A stretch of DNA of 64,000 bases from QQVM01 sp035341855 (GTDB lineage: Bacteria; Bacteroidota; Bacteroidia; AKYH767-A; 2013-40CM-41-45). Below are positions 1 to 9,829 of this stretch, one piece after another. Under the pieces are notes generated by a model. It searched no databases, was not told where the DNA came from, and saw only the letters and a list, made by a program, of their open reading frames with translations. Location of the stretch: assembly GCA_035341855.1 (NCBI GenBank), contig DAOQWA010000005.1, positions 54,391-118,390 on the forward strand, given 5' to 3'. The position numbers and the translations under genes are program-made. Position 1 is the stretch's first letter. The number at the start of each line of letters is the position of its first letter.

Positions 1-466
1 AGGATGTCTGTTATTATAAACTTTGTTTTGAAAGAAGTTAAAAAAAATGCTTGGTGAAATTGTGATAATCCTATTATAACTTTCATACACTGACTATACT
101 AAGTTGCAAGATGGTAACAAAGATTGAAAAAAATAACAACTAAGAAAATGATTAATCTCATTAAATCCGGATTACATGTTTAATTCATTTTAAGTACAAA
201 GATGTCTATGAATTAGAGAATAATTGAGGTTTAGTATACTGGCTTTCCTCTATTAGTTGAGATTGAAATCATACTTCCTTTATGACCCTTTTCTCCTATG
301 AAGGTTACAGAATAAAACTGTGAATGAATGGCTTTCCAAATGTTTGTGAATTATTTCTTTTGCATTGTACTAATTGGGCTGGATATTCCTTTGAAATTTA
401 CTTGATTAGAGAAGAGAAATAAAATGCTAATTTTGCTTTACAAAAATTGGTTTTTATCGTTCTGAA
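1..466. other. Intergenic, no gene seen
   Basis: This AT-rich stretch before the first gene holds no open reading frame with a credible start or recognisable product on either strand. I see no tRNA, strong hairpin terminator or repeat in it. It may contain the promoter of the GreA-like gene, but no clear TAnnTTTG element lies close to that start. Confidence 0.5.
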
Positions 467-928
467 ATGAATAAAAATATTCAGTTAAAAATTGCCTTAA
501 AGAACGCTTGTTTAAACATTCTTGATGAAAGAATGAGAAACGCATCAATGGCAATGCTTAGCGCCCAGGAAGCTGCTAACAGCGAAGGGAAAAGTTCTGC
601 CGGTGATAAATATGAAACCTCCCGGGCTATGGGACAGCAAGACAGAGACATGAATGCCCGACAACTTGAACAGGCAAGAAAAGATATTGCATTTATACAA
701 TCGTTAAACGTTGAGAATGAAAATTCCCGAATAGGACCCGGAGCACTAGTCTATACTAAGGATGCTATTTATTTTCTGGCTGCAGGATTAGGTTCTGTAA
801 CCATCGACTCAAAGCAAATACACCTTGTTTCTCCTGTTGCACCTTTAGCCAAACTGCTTTTGGATAAAATTCCCGGTGATAAAATTTCATTAAACGGAAG
901 AGAAATCGAAATTCTGGAAATTGTCTGA
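467..928 (+). CDS. GreA/GreB-like C-terminal domain small protein
   Basis: A 153-residue cytoplasmic protein. The N-terminal 75 residues are charged and probably helical or coiled-coil, with the motif SSAGDKYETSRAM. The C-terminal half ends in a small beta-rich domain (GPGALVYTKDAIYFLAAGLG, then SPVAPLAKLLL and GDKISLNG) that resembles the FKBP-like C-terminal domain of the transcription elongation factors GreA/GreB. Members of this Bacteroidetes family are often labelled 3-oxoacyl-ACP synthase in databases. Nothing in the sequence supports that: there is no thiolase fold and no catalytic Cys-His-His/Asn. A role at RNA polymerase is inferred from the fold only. The start is ATG 467. The next gene begins 31 bases after the stop. 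Confidence 0.7.
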   Translation: MNKNIQLKIALKNACLNILDERMRNASMAMLSAQEAANSEGKSSAGDKYETSRAMGQQDRDMNARQLEQARKDIAFIQSLNVENENSRIGPGALVYTKDAIYFLAAGLGSVTIDSKQIHLVSPVAPLAKLLLDKIPGDKISLNGREIEILEIV

Positions 929-959
929 TCTTTATAAGCATCAATTAAAATTATTGAAA

Positions 960-2654
960 ATGACGAAACTTAGTACTTACCTTCTGATTTTCTTGCTTCA
1001 TTTTATATCAGCCAAAACATTTTCACAAGCGACTCATAGCGGTTGCGCGCCAAAAGTGTCTGATAAGGACTGGTACACCAGTGGAAAAAAAGCACCTTTA
1101 TTTGAAGGACTGGATGGAATAAATTTTCCAATCACGACGAAAAGCCCTGAGGCGCAGAAATACTTTAACCAAGGTTTGATGTTGAATTATGCTTTTAATC
1201 ATGCCGAAGCAGCTCGTTCTTTTTATGAAGCAATACGCCTAGATTCATCCTGTGCTATGTGTTACTGGGGTTTTGCACTAGTCCTGGGTCCAAACTATAA
1301 TGCAGGAATGGAAAAGGACAACTACCAACGGGTATATCAAGCTGCTCAACATGCTTTGCAGATGAGTAACGAGCTTCCTCAGAAAGAAAGAATGTTGATT
1401 ATGGCATTGGCAATGCGTTATGATTCTATTCCTACAGAGGATCGCACGTGGAATGATGAAGCGTATGCTTTCACCATGGCATCAATTGCCCCGATTTTTC
1501 CTGACGATCCGGATATTGCTACACTACATGCGGAAGCCTTAATGGTGCAACATCCCTGGGATTTATGGGAAGCTAATGGGACTCCCAAAAAATGGACAAA
1601 TGAAATAGTCAAGGTATTAGAAAAGGTTCTCGAAAAATTTCCGGAGCACCCGGGCGCCAATCATTATTATATCCATGCAGTAGAAGCATCTTCAACACCT
1701 GAAAGAGCAATGGCTAGTGCAGATCTGCTGCGGAACCTTGTTCCCGGTGCCGGACACCTGGTACACATGCCTTCACACATCTATATCCGTACAGGCAGAT
1801 ACCACGAGGGAACATTGGCAAATCAGAAAGCCATAGAGGTAGACGATAAATATATTTCATCTTGCCACGCACAAGGTGTTTATCCTCTTGCCTACTTCCC
1901 TCACAACTTTCATTTCATGGCTGCCACGGCATCACTTGAGGGTGATCAGACTACTGCTATAATGGCTAGTAAAAAAATGCGTGAACAACTCGATCAGAAC
2001 CTACTCCTTGACCCTAAATGGGGAACGCTTCAACATTACTACTCTATCATTTATTATGTGATGGTAAAATTTGGTATGTGGGATGAAATATTAAAAGAAC
2101 AGACACCTTCTGACGACCTCCCATACCCTAAAGCAATTCTTGAATATGCCAAAGGCATGGCCTCCTTAGCTCGAAAAGACTTTTCTGCAGCCCAACAACA
2201 CCTAAGCACTCTTGAAAAATTATCGGCTGACAGCTCGGCAAAAGCCGTTAGTATCTGGGATATGAATACAGCAGATGAACTGATGAGTATTGCAATGCAT
2301 GTTTTAAAGGGTGAGCTTCTCAATGTAGAAGGCAAGACTGATCACGCCGTTGAAGAATTAAAAAAAGCACTTGCTATTGAAGATAGATTGCTCTATAACG
2401 AACCACCAGATTGGTTTTTTTCAGTAAGACATAACCTCGCAGCAATATTACTTGAGAAAAGCATGTACTCTGAGGCCGAAATCTATTTGCGAGAGGATTT
2501 GAAAAAATATCCTCTCAATGGTTGGGCTCTTATAGGATTAAGTCAGGCACTACAGTTCCAAGGCAAAATGGATGAAGCAAGAAAGACAGAACTTCAGTTT
2601 GAAGAAGCCTGGAAGTACTCTACCATTAAAATAAAAAGTTGCAGGATACTGTAA
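960..2654 (+). CDS. Exported tetratricopeptide-repeat protein
   Basis: A protein of 564 residues when started at ATG 960. An in-frame TTG at 921 would give 13 more residues ahead of an obvious signal peptide (MTKLSTYLLIFLLHFISA), so the ATG is preferred. The mature part begins with a Cys-containing segment, then the TPR-like motif AQKYFNQGLMLNYAFNHAEA and YEAIRLDSSCAMCYWGFAL. Further helical repeats run to about residue 550, including a final pair near AEIYLREDLKKYPLNGWALI. The family is a large group of secreted or periplasmic TPR proteins without an assigned reaction. It probably acts as a protein-interaction scaffold outside the cytoplasm. It follows the GreA-like gene closely and may be cotranscribed with it. 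Confidence 0.75.
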   Translation: MTKLSTYLLIFLLHFISAKTFSQATHSGCAPKVSDKDWYTSGKKAPLFEGLDGINFPITTKSPEAQKYFNQGLMLNYAFNHAEAARSFYEAIRLDSSCAMCYWGFALVLGPNYNAGMEKDNYQRVYQAAQHALQMSNELPQKERMLIMALAMRYDSIPTEDRTWNDEAYAFTMASIAPIFPDDPDIATLHAEALMVQHPWDLWEANGTPKKWTNEIVKVLEKVLEKFPEHPGANHYYIHAVEASSTPERAMASADLLRNLVPGAGHLVHMPSHIYIRTGRYHEGTLANQKAIEVDDKYISSCHAQGVYPLAYFPHNFHFMAATASLEGDQTTAIMASKKMREQLDQNLLLDPKWGTLQHYYSIIYYVMVKFGMWDEILKEQTPSDDLPYPKAILEYAKGMASLARKDFSAAQQHLSTLEKLSADSSAKAVSIWDMNTADELMSIAMHVLKGELLNVEGKTDHAVEELKKALAIEDRLLYNEPPDWFFSVRHNLAAILLEKSMYSEAEIYLREDLKKYPLNGWALIGLSQALQFQGKMDEARKTELQFEEAWKYSTIKIKSCRIL

Positions 2655-2722
2655 GCTATTTACAGCACAAACAAGGCTTTCTCAATCGATTCAACTTTTT
2701 CATCAGGAAAATCTTCCCAAAA

Positions 2723-5575
2723 TTATTTTGAGATCAACAATTTTTTAGAACTAACATAATCCCCCTTGTTCATTTCTACAAAATACACACCGGTGCTCAG
2801 GTCGTCTGTATTTAAAGAAATTACATTCGGATCTGCAGTCCTTTCCTTAATTCTGATAAACTTTATTACTCTACCTGTAAGATCACTTAGAGAGAAACAT
2901 ACTTCTTGATCATCTTTTGTAGAATAGTAGATCTGTACCATTCCGGAAGCCGGGTTTGGGTAAAGAATAAAATCATATTCTTTATTGATCTCTTTTGTAC
3001 CTAAACATATATCAACAAATACAGTTGTCACGGATACGTCTGTACATCCATTGCTGTCACTATAGTGATAGCTGATGTTGTGCAGTCCGGCTCCTGCCAA
3101 AGATGGGTTAAAAGTACTATCTATCACTCCGTCACCGGTAAAGACTCCACCAAATGGTGATGCAGACAGGTTGACAATGCTATTGTAAATACAAAGTGTA
3201 TCAGGCAAAGGATCAATTGTTGCCACAGGTGAAGGTTGAACAATTAATTGTACCGTGTCTGAGGTGGCAGAGCATAAGTTATCGCTAACCTCTACCTTAT
3301 AGGTACCGGCACTGCTAACAATTACATCAGAATTACTCTGGCCAACTAAAATCTGACTATCTCTGTACCAAATATAACTATACGTTGATACAGAAGGTGC
3401 CGACAATAAAAGTGAATCTCCACTACAGAAAGTCAATGGTCCGGAGGCAGTAATTGTTGCAAGTGGAATCTGATGTACATCTATATCAACAACTCTGGAA
3501 CCAGATTTACACTGAGTAGTGCTATTGGTTATTTCAACGGAAAAAGAACCGCTTTCAGTTACATTAATACTGTCAGAAGTAGCTCCGCTAATATCAATCA
3601 AATTTTTCTTCCATTGATAAACACAATTTCCACAAACAGGAACTGACAAGTTCACTACATCTCCATCACAGAATATGGTATCGCCGGTTATAGTTACAGC
3701 ATTGGATGGAACAGGATGCACGAGGATATTAATATCTGCAGATGTATCCTTACAAGCACCTAGGCTACTCACTACATGATAATTTCCTGTACTGAGAGCA
3801 GTTAATTGAGAATTAACAGCCTGGCTAAGCACTTGATTATTCCTAAACCACTGATAAGTATATCCTGCTCCCGTCTGTGCAGACAATAGAGCAGAATCAC
3901 CCTCACAGAATGTTGTAGTATCTGATGCAGATATTACCGCCGAAGGCATTGGGTTAACTGTTACACTAATAGGTGCCGACACAGCCGAACAGCTTGTGGA
4001 ATTAATTGATACATGTACAGTATAAGTTCCACTTTGAAAGACCGTATACTCATGGCTTGTTGCACCCGCAATCGCTCCGGAACTATCATGCCATTGATAA
4101 CTATAATTTGTGTTAGCACCTGCATCAAGAACAACACTTTCCCCCGAGCAGAATGTTGTTGGCCCCAGTGGAGCCACACTCGTGTTGATCGAAGAGCTCA
4201 CCGAAATACTCACGGAGGAACTGGATGTGCCACAGGAATTTGTTGTTGTCACCGTATATGTACCGGTTCTGGTGCTATCAAGTCCTACGATGGTAGGATT
4301 TTGGGTAGTAGAAGTGTATGCATTAGGTCCCGTCCAGCTATAAGTACCCACACCACTGGCATTTAGATTCAAGTTCTGCCCGGTACAGAATGTAGTTCCA
4401 TTTGATCCGGCCGTAGCAGAAGGAGCTGCCAGCACATTTACCGTCCACGACACCTGGTAAGAGTTCATGGTTTTTTTAACAGCAACTGTCGTGTCGTACG
4501 TAAGTAATTTCACAGTATGTATTCCAAGCGACAGTGCTGAAGGGTTGAGTGTAAAATTGGAACCATTATTTTGGACAAGTACATTATCCACCAACCACTG
4601 ACTGCGAACTGTATTATCTGAACTGTTCAAAACATCGGCCGTGAAATTCATCGTGGCATTCTTACATAAGCTTAATGTAGTTGAATTCGATGGGGTAAAA
4701 GATTGAATATAGTTGACCATCGTACTTACCTTGTAGATCAACTGTTCATAACACACCTCACAAAATGGCTCATTCAAAGAACGCATCTTACAATCGCATT
4801 TCGGCCGATACCAGTTTGATGAACAGTATTTAGCTCCTTCATAAGCACCTATCAAATTACAATTAGTACCTGATGGTGTCGGAAGTGGTGCCGTTGTAAG
4901 CCAGTTTTTCCAAACAATTGTATTAGGATCAGTAACCTGTGTACAATTTATTGTCTGTGAGCTCCCGGCCGAACAAGAGGAGCTACCATAATCATATTCA
5001 TCAGAAAGATTTCCAAACATGTGACCAAATTCATGGACAAAAACCTCAGGTGAAGATGAATTCATACTGGTATAAGCGATACCTCCCGCACAACCTCCAT
5101 AATAAGAAGTGTTAACTATCACGTTTATATAATCGTAAAGTGGTACATTATCATTTGCCACAGAATAAACCAATGAACTTTGATTCGAATAAATACACCT
5201 GTGTGTACCACCATAATCAAAGGTCGTTGAAAGATAGTTGTCGACAGAAGTTATGGGAACTGCACCGATGACACAATCTGAGGCTGTCTCAGGATGATCG
5301 TTGCCACTTTCATTTGAGACCACTTCAATACCAAATACATTGAAGAAATTCTGATACTTAGAAAAAGGCGGAATCGAAAAGAAATAATTAGCTACCTGAC
5401 GGGCATCACTCCGGAAAGTAGACATCTGACCTGCCGTATAGCCATCACCCATGATCAGTAAATTGATCCTGTTGTTTGGATTTCCATTAAACCTTATTGT
5501 GTCAACATTAAATACCTGTGCCTCTGACATCAGTGTACTGATGCAACATAATACCAGCAAAATTTTATTTCTCAT
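2723..5575 (-). CDS. Secreted M64-family metallopeptidase with Ig-like repeats and T9SS sorting domain
   Basis: A 950-residue exported protein. Residues 1-19 are a signal peptide. An M64 (IgA-peptidase-type) domain follows, with the hallmark NLLIMGDGYT at about 38-47 and the zinc motif HEFGHMFGNLSDEY at 181-194. About six immunoglobulin-like repeats occupy roughly 390-800, each opening with a variant of TFCSGDSLLLSA and ending in GTYxVxV. The C-terminus carries a T9SS sorting domain (FILYPNPASGMVQIYY to the end). The protein should be secreted across the outer membrane and attached or released there. Its protein substrate is unknown. It overlaps the upstream small gene by 11 bases, so the two are probably translationally coupled. 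Confidence 0.9.
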   Translation of the reverse strand: MRNKILLVLCCISTLMSEAQVFNVDTIRFNGNPNNRINLLIMGDGYTAGQMSTFRSDARQVANYFFSIPPFSKYQNFFNVFGIEVVSNESGNDHPETASDCVIGAVPITSVDNYLSTTFDYGGTHRCIYSNQSSLVYSVANDNVPLYDYINVIVNTSYYGGCAGGIAYTSMNSSSPEVFVHEFGHMFGNLSDEYDYGSSSCSAGSSQTINCTQVTDPNTIVWKNWLTTAPLPTPSGTNCNLIGAYEGAKYCSSNWYRPKCDCKMRSLNEPFCEVCYEQLIYKVSTMVNYIQSFTPSNSTTLSLCKNATMNFTADVLNSSDNTVRSQWLVDNVLVQNNGSNFTLNPSALSLGIHTVKLLTYDTTVAVKKTMNSYQVSWTVNVLAAPSATAGSNGTTFCTGQNLNLNASGVGTYSWTGPNAYTSTTQNPTIVGLDSTRTGTYTVTTTNSCGTSSSSVSISVSSSINTSVAPLGPTTFCSGESVVLDAGANTNYSYQWHDSSGAIAGATSHEYTVFQSGTYTVHVSINSTSCSAVSAPISVTVNPMPSAVISASDTTTFCEGDSALLSAQTGAGYTYQWFRNNQVLSQAVNSQLTALSTGNYHVVSSLGACKDTSADINILVHPVPSNAVTITGDTIFCDGDVVNLSVPVCGNCVYQWKKNLIDISGATSDSINVTESGSFSVEITNSTTQCKSGSRVVDIDVHQIPLATITASGPLTFCSGDSLLLSAPSVSTYSYIWYRDSQILVGQSNSDVIVSSAGTYKVEVSDNLCSATSDTVQLIVQPSPVATIDPLPDTLCIYNSIVNLSASPFGGVFTGDGVIDSTFNPSLAGAGLHNISYHYSDSNGCTDVSVTTVFVDICLGTKEINKEYDFILYPNPASGMVQIYYSTKDDQEVCFSLSDLTGRVIKFIRIKERTADPNVISLNTDDLSTGVYFVEMNKGDYVSSKKLLISK

Positions 5576-6050
5576 CGTAATTCAATTGAATGCGTGAAAC
5601 CAATTTACCTTCTTTACCAACTTCCTGCTGATAGCACAAAAGCGTGAGCATCCCTTCACCCACCGGCAATGGGAACCGCAAGTTTACATGCCCTTCATTT
5701 TTCACTTCATTCGAACGGTGAATAGTACCATCCAGATCAAAACTTTCTAACTGAAGGTCAAGAGGATTATCAAGATATGCTTCGAACAACTTTTCATCAT
5801 CCGAATTTAAAACATCAACTCTTAATGCAGTCTCAGAATGCACCGACCCAAGTGAGTAGATATTTTTCGCCCTTCCTTTAAAGAAATTAGTCTTGAAAAT
5901 AGCTACACTTTGTATAAGCTTGTCAGCCCCTTTCACCTCCAGAATTAAAGCTACAGATCTGCCATAATCGTCTGTTTCTTGTGCCATTGATCCACTTCCG
6001 GACACAGCCAGCATTAGCCATGTTGCCAGAAATACTGCGATTTTCTTCAT
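5565..6050 (-). CDS. Small secreted protein coupled to the M64 peptidase
   Basis: A 161-residue protein with a signal peptide (about 1-23, ending SGSGSMAQ). The remainder is predicted beta-rich and has no motif I recognise. Its stop lies inside the start region of the M64 peptidase gene (11-base overlap), which suggests coupled translation and a linked function. It could correspond to the separate N-terminal domain found fused in some M64 peptidases, or be an inhibitor or chaperone. Both ideas are inferred from position only. Confidence 0.65.
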   Translation of the reverse strand: MKKIAVFLATWLMLAVSGSGSMAQETDDYGRSVALILEVKGADKLIQSVAIFKTNFFKGRAKNIYSLGSVHSETALRVDVLNSDDEKLFEAYLDNPLDLQLESFDLDGTIHRSNEVKNEGHVNLRFPLPVGEGMLTLLCYQQEVGKEGKLVSRIQLNYDEK

Positions 6051-6335
6051 TTTTCTTGGTTTCTAAAATTGCTATGAATATACGCTTTAAAGCGCTGGTA
6101 TAAGGCAACACATATTCAAGAAATAAACAATCAATATTCAATAAGAATTAACTTCCCTAAACGGAGTCATCGTCGGTTAGAATTAATTCGAAGCAGAGAT
6201 TGCATGCATTTAATATACTACCGTCCCGTGTTCAACTCGCGGAGCTCGTTTCTCCCGGGGCTAGTATAGAAAATCCTCTTCTTTCTTCCGACTAAAATAT
6301 TTCTACCTTTAAGCAATCGCAAAATCGCAATCGTC

Positions 6336-7214
6336 ATGAAAAAATTCACAATCCTCCTATTTTCTTTTATCACATTCATCACTGAGTTGCAGGCACAAAA
6401 CCCATTACCCAATGCAAGCTTTGAAAATTGGAGCAACTTTGGTATTTATGAAGATCCTGATAACTGGAATACACTAAATAGCAGCACTGCAGTTCTCGGT
6501 GTACTGACTTGCCTGAAGGCCACCGGTGCTGATACACATTCAGGAACAAATGCCATTAAACTTACCACTAAAAATGTTATCGGCCAGAATGCAAATGGTA
6601 TAGCTACCACCGGAACTATCAACACAAGCACTCAAACAATTTCAGGAGGAATTGCATACACCGGGCGGCCTGACAGTATCGCCGGTTGGTATAAATATAC
6701 TTCTGTCGGTGGTGACAATGGATTTGTTGCCTTCGTTTTGCTCGATGCATCCAACGATACAATAGGTTTTGCGAATTTTACAACTCCTGCCGCCACAGTA
6801 TCTAACTATACCTATTTTTCTATGGCAATAAATTATTTCAACTCTGGAACACCTACTCTCTCACGTTGCCTGCTTAGCTCGAGTGCAGGCTTCACTGCGG
6901 TAATTAATAGTACTATGTTCATAGATGATCTTCGACTGATCAGTAATTCAACAGATCTAAAAGAAGATCCGGCTTACGTAGAAAACATGGTACACTATTC
7001 TGCATCCTCAGGCACAATAGCCCTGCATTCACCATCCGGAAACATTAAAAAAATTGAATTACTAGATATTTCAGGAAAATATTTGACTGCTTATAATGTC
7101 TTTTCTCAGAAGGCTGAATTCGAACTTCCCCAACTTGCAGCCGGAATTTACATTATCATGCTGTATGACTTTAACAATCAGCCACGCCTGACCAAAAAGA
7201 TAATGGTTGAATAA
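6336..7214 (+). CDS. T9SS-exported protein of the NxxFENW family
   Basis: A 292-residue protein with signal peptide MKKFTILLFSFITFITELQA. The mature protein opens with NPLPNASFENWSNFG, a signature shared with two other proteins in this window (starts 22968 and 30552). A beta-sandwich-like domain of about 190 residues follows, containing DSIAGWYKY and FIDDLRLI. A T9SS-type C-terminal domain completes it (SPSGNIKKIELLDISGKYL to the end). The architecture resembles carbohydrate-binding-like (PCMD-type) domains, but no catalytic residues are evident. It is likely a surface or released protein with unknown ligand. The TonB-receptor gene follows within 26 bases. Confidence 0.7.
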   Translation: MKKFTILLFSFITFITELQAQNPLPNASFENWSNFGIYEDPDNWNTLNSSTAVLGVLTCLKATGADTHSGTNAIKLTTKNVIGQNANGIATTGTINTSTQTISGGIAYTGRPDSIAGWYKYTSVGGDNGFVAFVLLDASNDTIGFANFTTPAATVSNYTYFSMAINYFNSGTPTLSRCLLSSSAGFTAVINSTMFIDDLRLISNSTDLKEDPAYVENMVHYSASSGTIALHSPSGNIKKIELLDISGKYLTAYNVFSQKAEFELPQLAAGIYIIMLYDFNNQPRLTKKIMVE

Positions 7215-7239
7215 TCAATCCACATTTATTCACTACTAC

Positions 7240-9636
7240 ATGTCTTTGTATAGGTATGCCCTTTTGCTTATCCAAATAGTATTGTGCGCTAGTGCTGCAG
7301 CACAAAACAGCAGTTTACTCACCGGCACCATTTATGATCAGCAAAACAATGAACGGATTTCAGGTGCAACAATCTTTTCTGCAAAAGATCACACAATTGC
7401 TACTGCCTCAGATGCAAATGGGAATTATACTCTTCCTCTCACAGAAGGAAGTCACATCATTCTCTGTTCATTTGTTGGAATGGAAAGCGATACCGCATTT
7501 ATAATAATCAAGGCTTTGCAAAACACCAGTCATAATTTTCATCTCCGTGGAAAAGAAAAAATGCTCGAGACAGTTGTCATCTCCGCTTCCAAATTTGAAC
7601 AGAAAATCAGCGAGTTAACCGTATCTATGGAGGTGATCAGACCATCATTAATTGAAAGCAGGAACACAACCAATATTACTGAAGTACTCGATCAGGTTCC
7701 GGGTCTTACTATTCTTGATGGAGAACCACAGATCCGTTCCGGAAGTGGTTTCTCATTTGGTGTAGGCTCCAGAGTGGGTATTCTCATCGATGGTATTCCG
7801 GCATTAATCGGCGATCAGGGAAGACCGGAGTGGTCATTCCTCCCTCTTGAAAATGTAGAACAAATAGAAGTCATAAAAGGAGCCTCATCAGTATTATATG
7901 GCTCGTCTTCCTTAAGCGGTGTGATCAATGTGCGAACAACTTATCCTAAAGAAAAAGCGCTGACAAAAGTGCAAACTCATTACGGACAATATGATTCTCC
8001 TTCCATCTCAGGATCCAAATGGTGGGATGGTGCTGCACCGATCTATGGTTTTTCCTTTTTACATTCTGAACGAATAGGAAAAAAAGATAATATAGACCTT
8101 GTAATTGGTGGCAGGGCACTTCAGGATCATAATTTTATAGGTCCGCCATTAAAAGTAAAATTTCTGAATATCCCGGTGGACACTACATTAAAAGATAAGG
8201 ATGTCGCTACCCGTCTTGGACGAATAAATTTTGGCTTGCGCTTCCGGCCTGAAAGTATTAAAGGATTATCACTGGGTATAAATGGAAATTTCATGCAAAG
8301 TCATGATAATTTCTCTCTGGTATGGTTGAATGACAGCTCGGGTTTATACCGCGCATTGCCCGGAACCATGACTATATCAAATACTAAAATGTTTTACCTG
8401 GATCCTTACATCACTTATTTTTCTCATTCCGGTATTAAACACACCTTAAGCCTTCGGTACTTTCATAATGATGTTGATAATAGCAATAATCAATCGAACA
8501 GCAGTGATGTCTATTATGGGGAATATCAGGCATACAAAGAATTTCAAAGACTTAAAGGGCTAAAAATTACCGGTGGTCTGGTGATGAACCTTATCAAAGC
8601 TAATTCTGAATTGTATACCTACAGTGAAAAAACAAAATGCTCTCTTGACAATTACGCAGCATTTATTCAGGCAGATAAAACCTTTCTTAGAACAGTCAAC
8701 TTAAGTGCAGGTTACAGGGTTGAATATTTTACAATTAACGACTCAGAATCAGTTGTAAAACCAATTGCCAGAGGCGGTGTTTCCTGGGCACTGACAAAGG
8801 GAACTTTTTTACGGTATTCATACGGACAAGGCTATCGATATCCGAGTATTACAGAGAAATATATTTTTACCTCTGCAGGAGGATTGTATGTATTTCCTAA
8901 CCCTGAGTTAAAAGCAGAGTCTAGTTCCAATATGGAAGTTGGTCTGAAGCAAGGTTTCAAAATGGGGAGTTTCTTAGGCTATCTTGATATAGCATTCTTC
9001 AGACAAAAGTATGAAAACACCATCGAATACACTTATGCAAGATGGATACCTGATTCTGCAGGATTCAAATTTGTCAACACAGGGACGTCCTTCGTAAAAG
9101 GGTATGAAATATCCCTTGCCGGAGGAGGAAAAATTTTCAGAGATCTCTCAATTAATATTTTAGCCGGCTATACTTACACATTACCTCAGTCTGACGGTCC
9201 TGACTATGTATACGGAGAAGACAATCCCGGACCGGGATTTTTCTCAACCAAATTATCTTATAACACAACCAGCACAGATACCAGCAATAGAATCCTGAAG
9301 TACAGATTTAGACATACAGCCAAAGCAGATTTGGAAATTTCATGGAAGTATATTTCTCTTGGTTTTAGTGCAAAAATATTCAGCTTCATGGAGAACATCG
9401 ATAAATTATTCTACGACCTCGATGTTCCATCTATACTCCCATCAGGAATTAAAAAATACCGTGAGGAAAACAGTGGAGCAACTGTAATTTATGATGCACG
9501 GATTCGAATTCAATTCACAAAAATATTTTCTGTATCAATTTTATCAAATAATCTGACCAATACATCCTACTCTCTTCGTCCATTAAAGATTGAAGCACCA
9601 AGAACTATTTCTATGCAACTTACAGCAAAGTTCTAG
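7240..9636 (+). CDS. TonB-dependent outer-membrane receptor
   Basis: A protein of 798 residues when started at ATG 7240, which sits directly before the signal peptide (MSLYRYALLLIQIVLCASAA). The in-frame TTG at 7207 would overlap the previous gene. Order of domains: carboxypeptidase-regulatory-like beta domain (LTGTIYDQQNNERISGATIF, about 25-110), plug domain (ITEVLDQVPGLTILDG, then GVGSRVGILIDGIPAL and GASSVLYGSSSLSGVINV), then a beta-barrel of about 570 residues ending in an aromatic residue (LTAKF). It imports a substrate across the outer membrane using TonB energy. Its ligand is unknown. It stands just upstream of and in the same direction as the purine-degradation genes, so a purine or ureide ligand is possible but unproven. 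Confidence 0.88.
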   Translation: MSLYRYALLLIQIVLCASAAAQNSSLLTGTIYDQQNNERISGATIFSAKDHTIATASDANGNYTLPLTEGSHIILCSFVGMESDTAFIIIKALQNTSHNFHLRGKEKMLETVVISASKFEQKISELTVSMEVIRPSLIESRNTTNITEVLDQVPGLTILDGEPQIRSGSGFSFGVGSRVGILIDGIPALIGDQGRPEWSFLPLENVEQIEVIKGASSVLYGSSSLSGVINVRTTYPKEKALTKVQTHYGQYDSPSISGSKWWDGAAPIYGFSFLHSERIGKKDNIDLVIGGRALQDHNFIGPPLKVKFLNIPVDTTLKDKDVATRLGRINFGLRFRPESIKGLSLGINGNFMQSHDNFSLVWLNDSSGLYRALPGTMTISNTKMFYLDPYITYFSHSGIKHTLSLRYFHNDVDNSNNQSNSSDVYYGEYQAYKEFQRLKGLKITGGLVMNLIKANSELYTYSEKTKCSLDNYAAFIQADKTFLRTVNLSAGYRVEYFTINDSESVVKPIARGGVSWALTKGTFLRYSYGQGYRYPSITEKYIFTSAGGLYVFPNPELKAESSSNMEVGLKQGFKMGSFLGYLDIAFFRQKYENTIEYTYARWIPDSAGFKFVNTGTSFVKGYEISLAGGGKIFRDLSINILAGYTYTLPQSDGPDYVYGEDNPGPGFFSTKLSYNTTSTDTSNRILKYRFRHTAKADLEISWKYISLGFSAKIFSFMENIDKLFYDLDVPSILPSGIKKYREENSGATVIYDARIRIQFTKIFSVSILSNNLTNTSYSLRPLKIEAPRTISMQLTAKF

Positions 9637-9638
9637 GA

Positions 9639-9712
9639 GAGTAACTGTCTTAAGACTGTATTGAATCAGATCAAATCATCCCCGGAAGTCTAAGGTTTCT
9701 GCTTAGTTACTC
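9639..9712. other. Dyad symmetry between receptor gene and xdhA
   Basis: An 8-base arm (GAGTAACT, 9639-9646) is complementary to AGTTACTC at 9705-9712. Between them lie a perfect 10-base palindrome (GTCTTAAGAC, 9647-9656) and a short ctaag/cttag hairpin that shares a few bases with the outer arm. No T-run follows, so this is not a classical terminator. It could be an operator or leader structure for the purine genes. This is seen by eye only. Confidence 0.3.
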
Positions 9713-9829
9713 AGCAAGCATTTGACCTTCATTCGTATAAATGAAGCACCTGAACATCGCAGATTAAAATCATTCATTAAATTTGACCTGAGAAGGGCTC
9801 CTGAAGCCAATGCTGATTTTAATAAGGAA

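Noticed and set aside
4013..4366. Frames antisense to the Ig-like repeats of the M64 protein
   Set aside because: The repeats produce open frames on the other strand; two such frames overlap each other and neither looks like a protein family.
2723..5575. CRISPR-like or tandem DNA repeats in the M64 and SprB genes
   Set aside because: The similarity is at protein level (Ig-like and SprB repeats), with divergent DNA and no regular spacer pattern.
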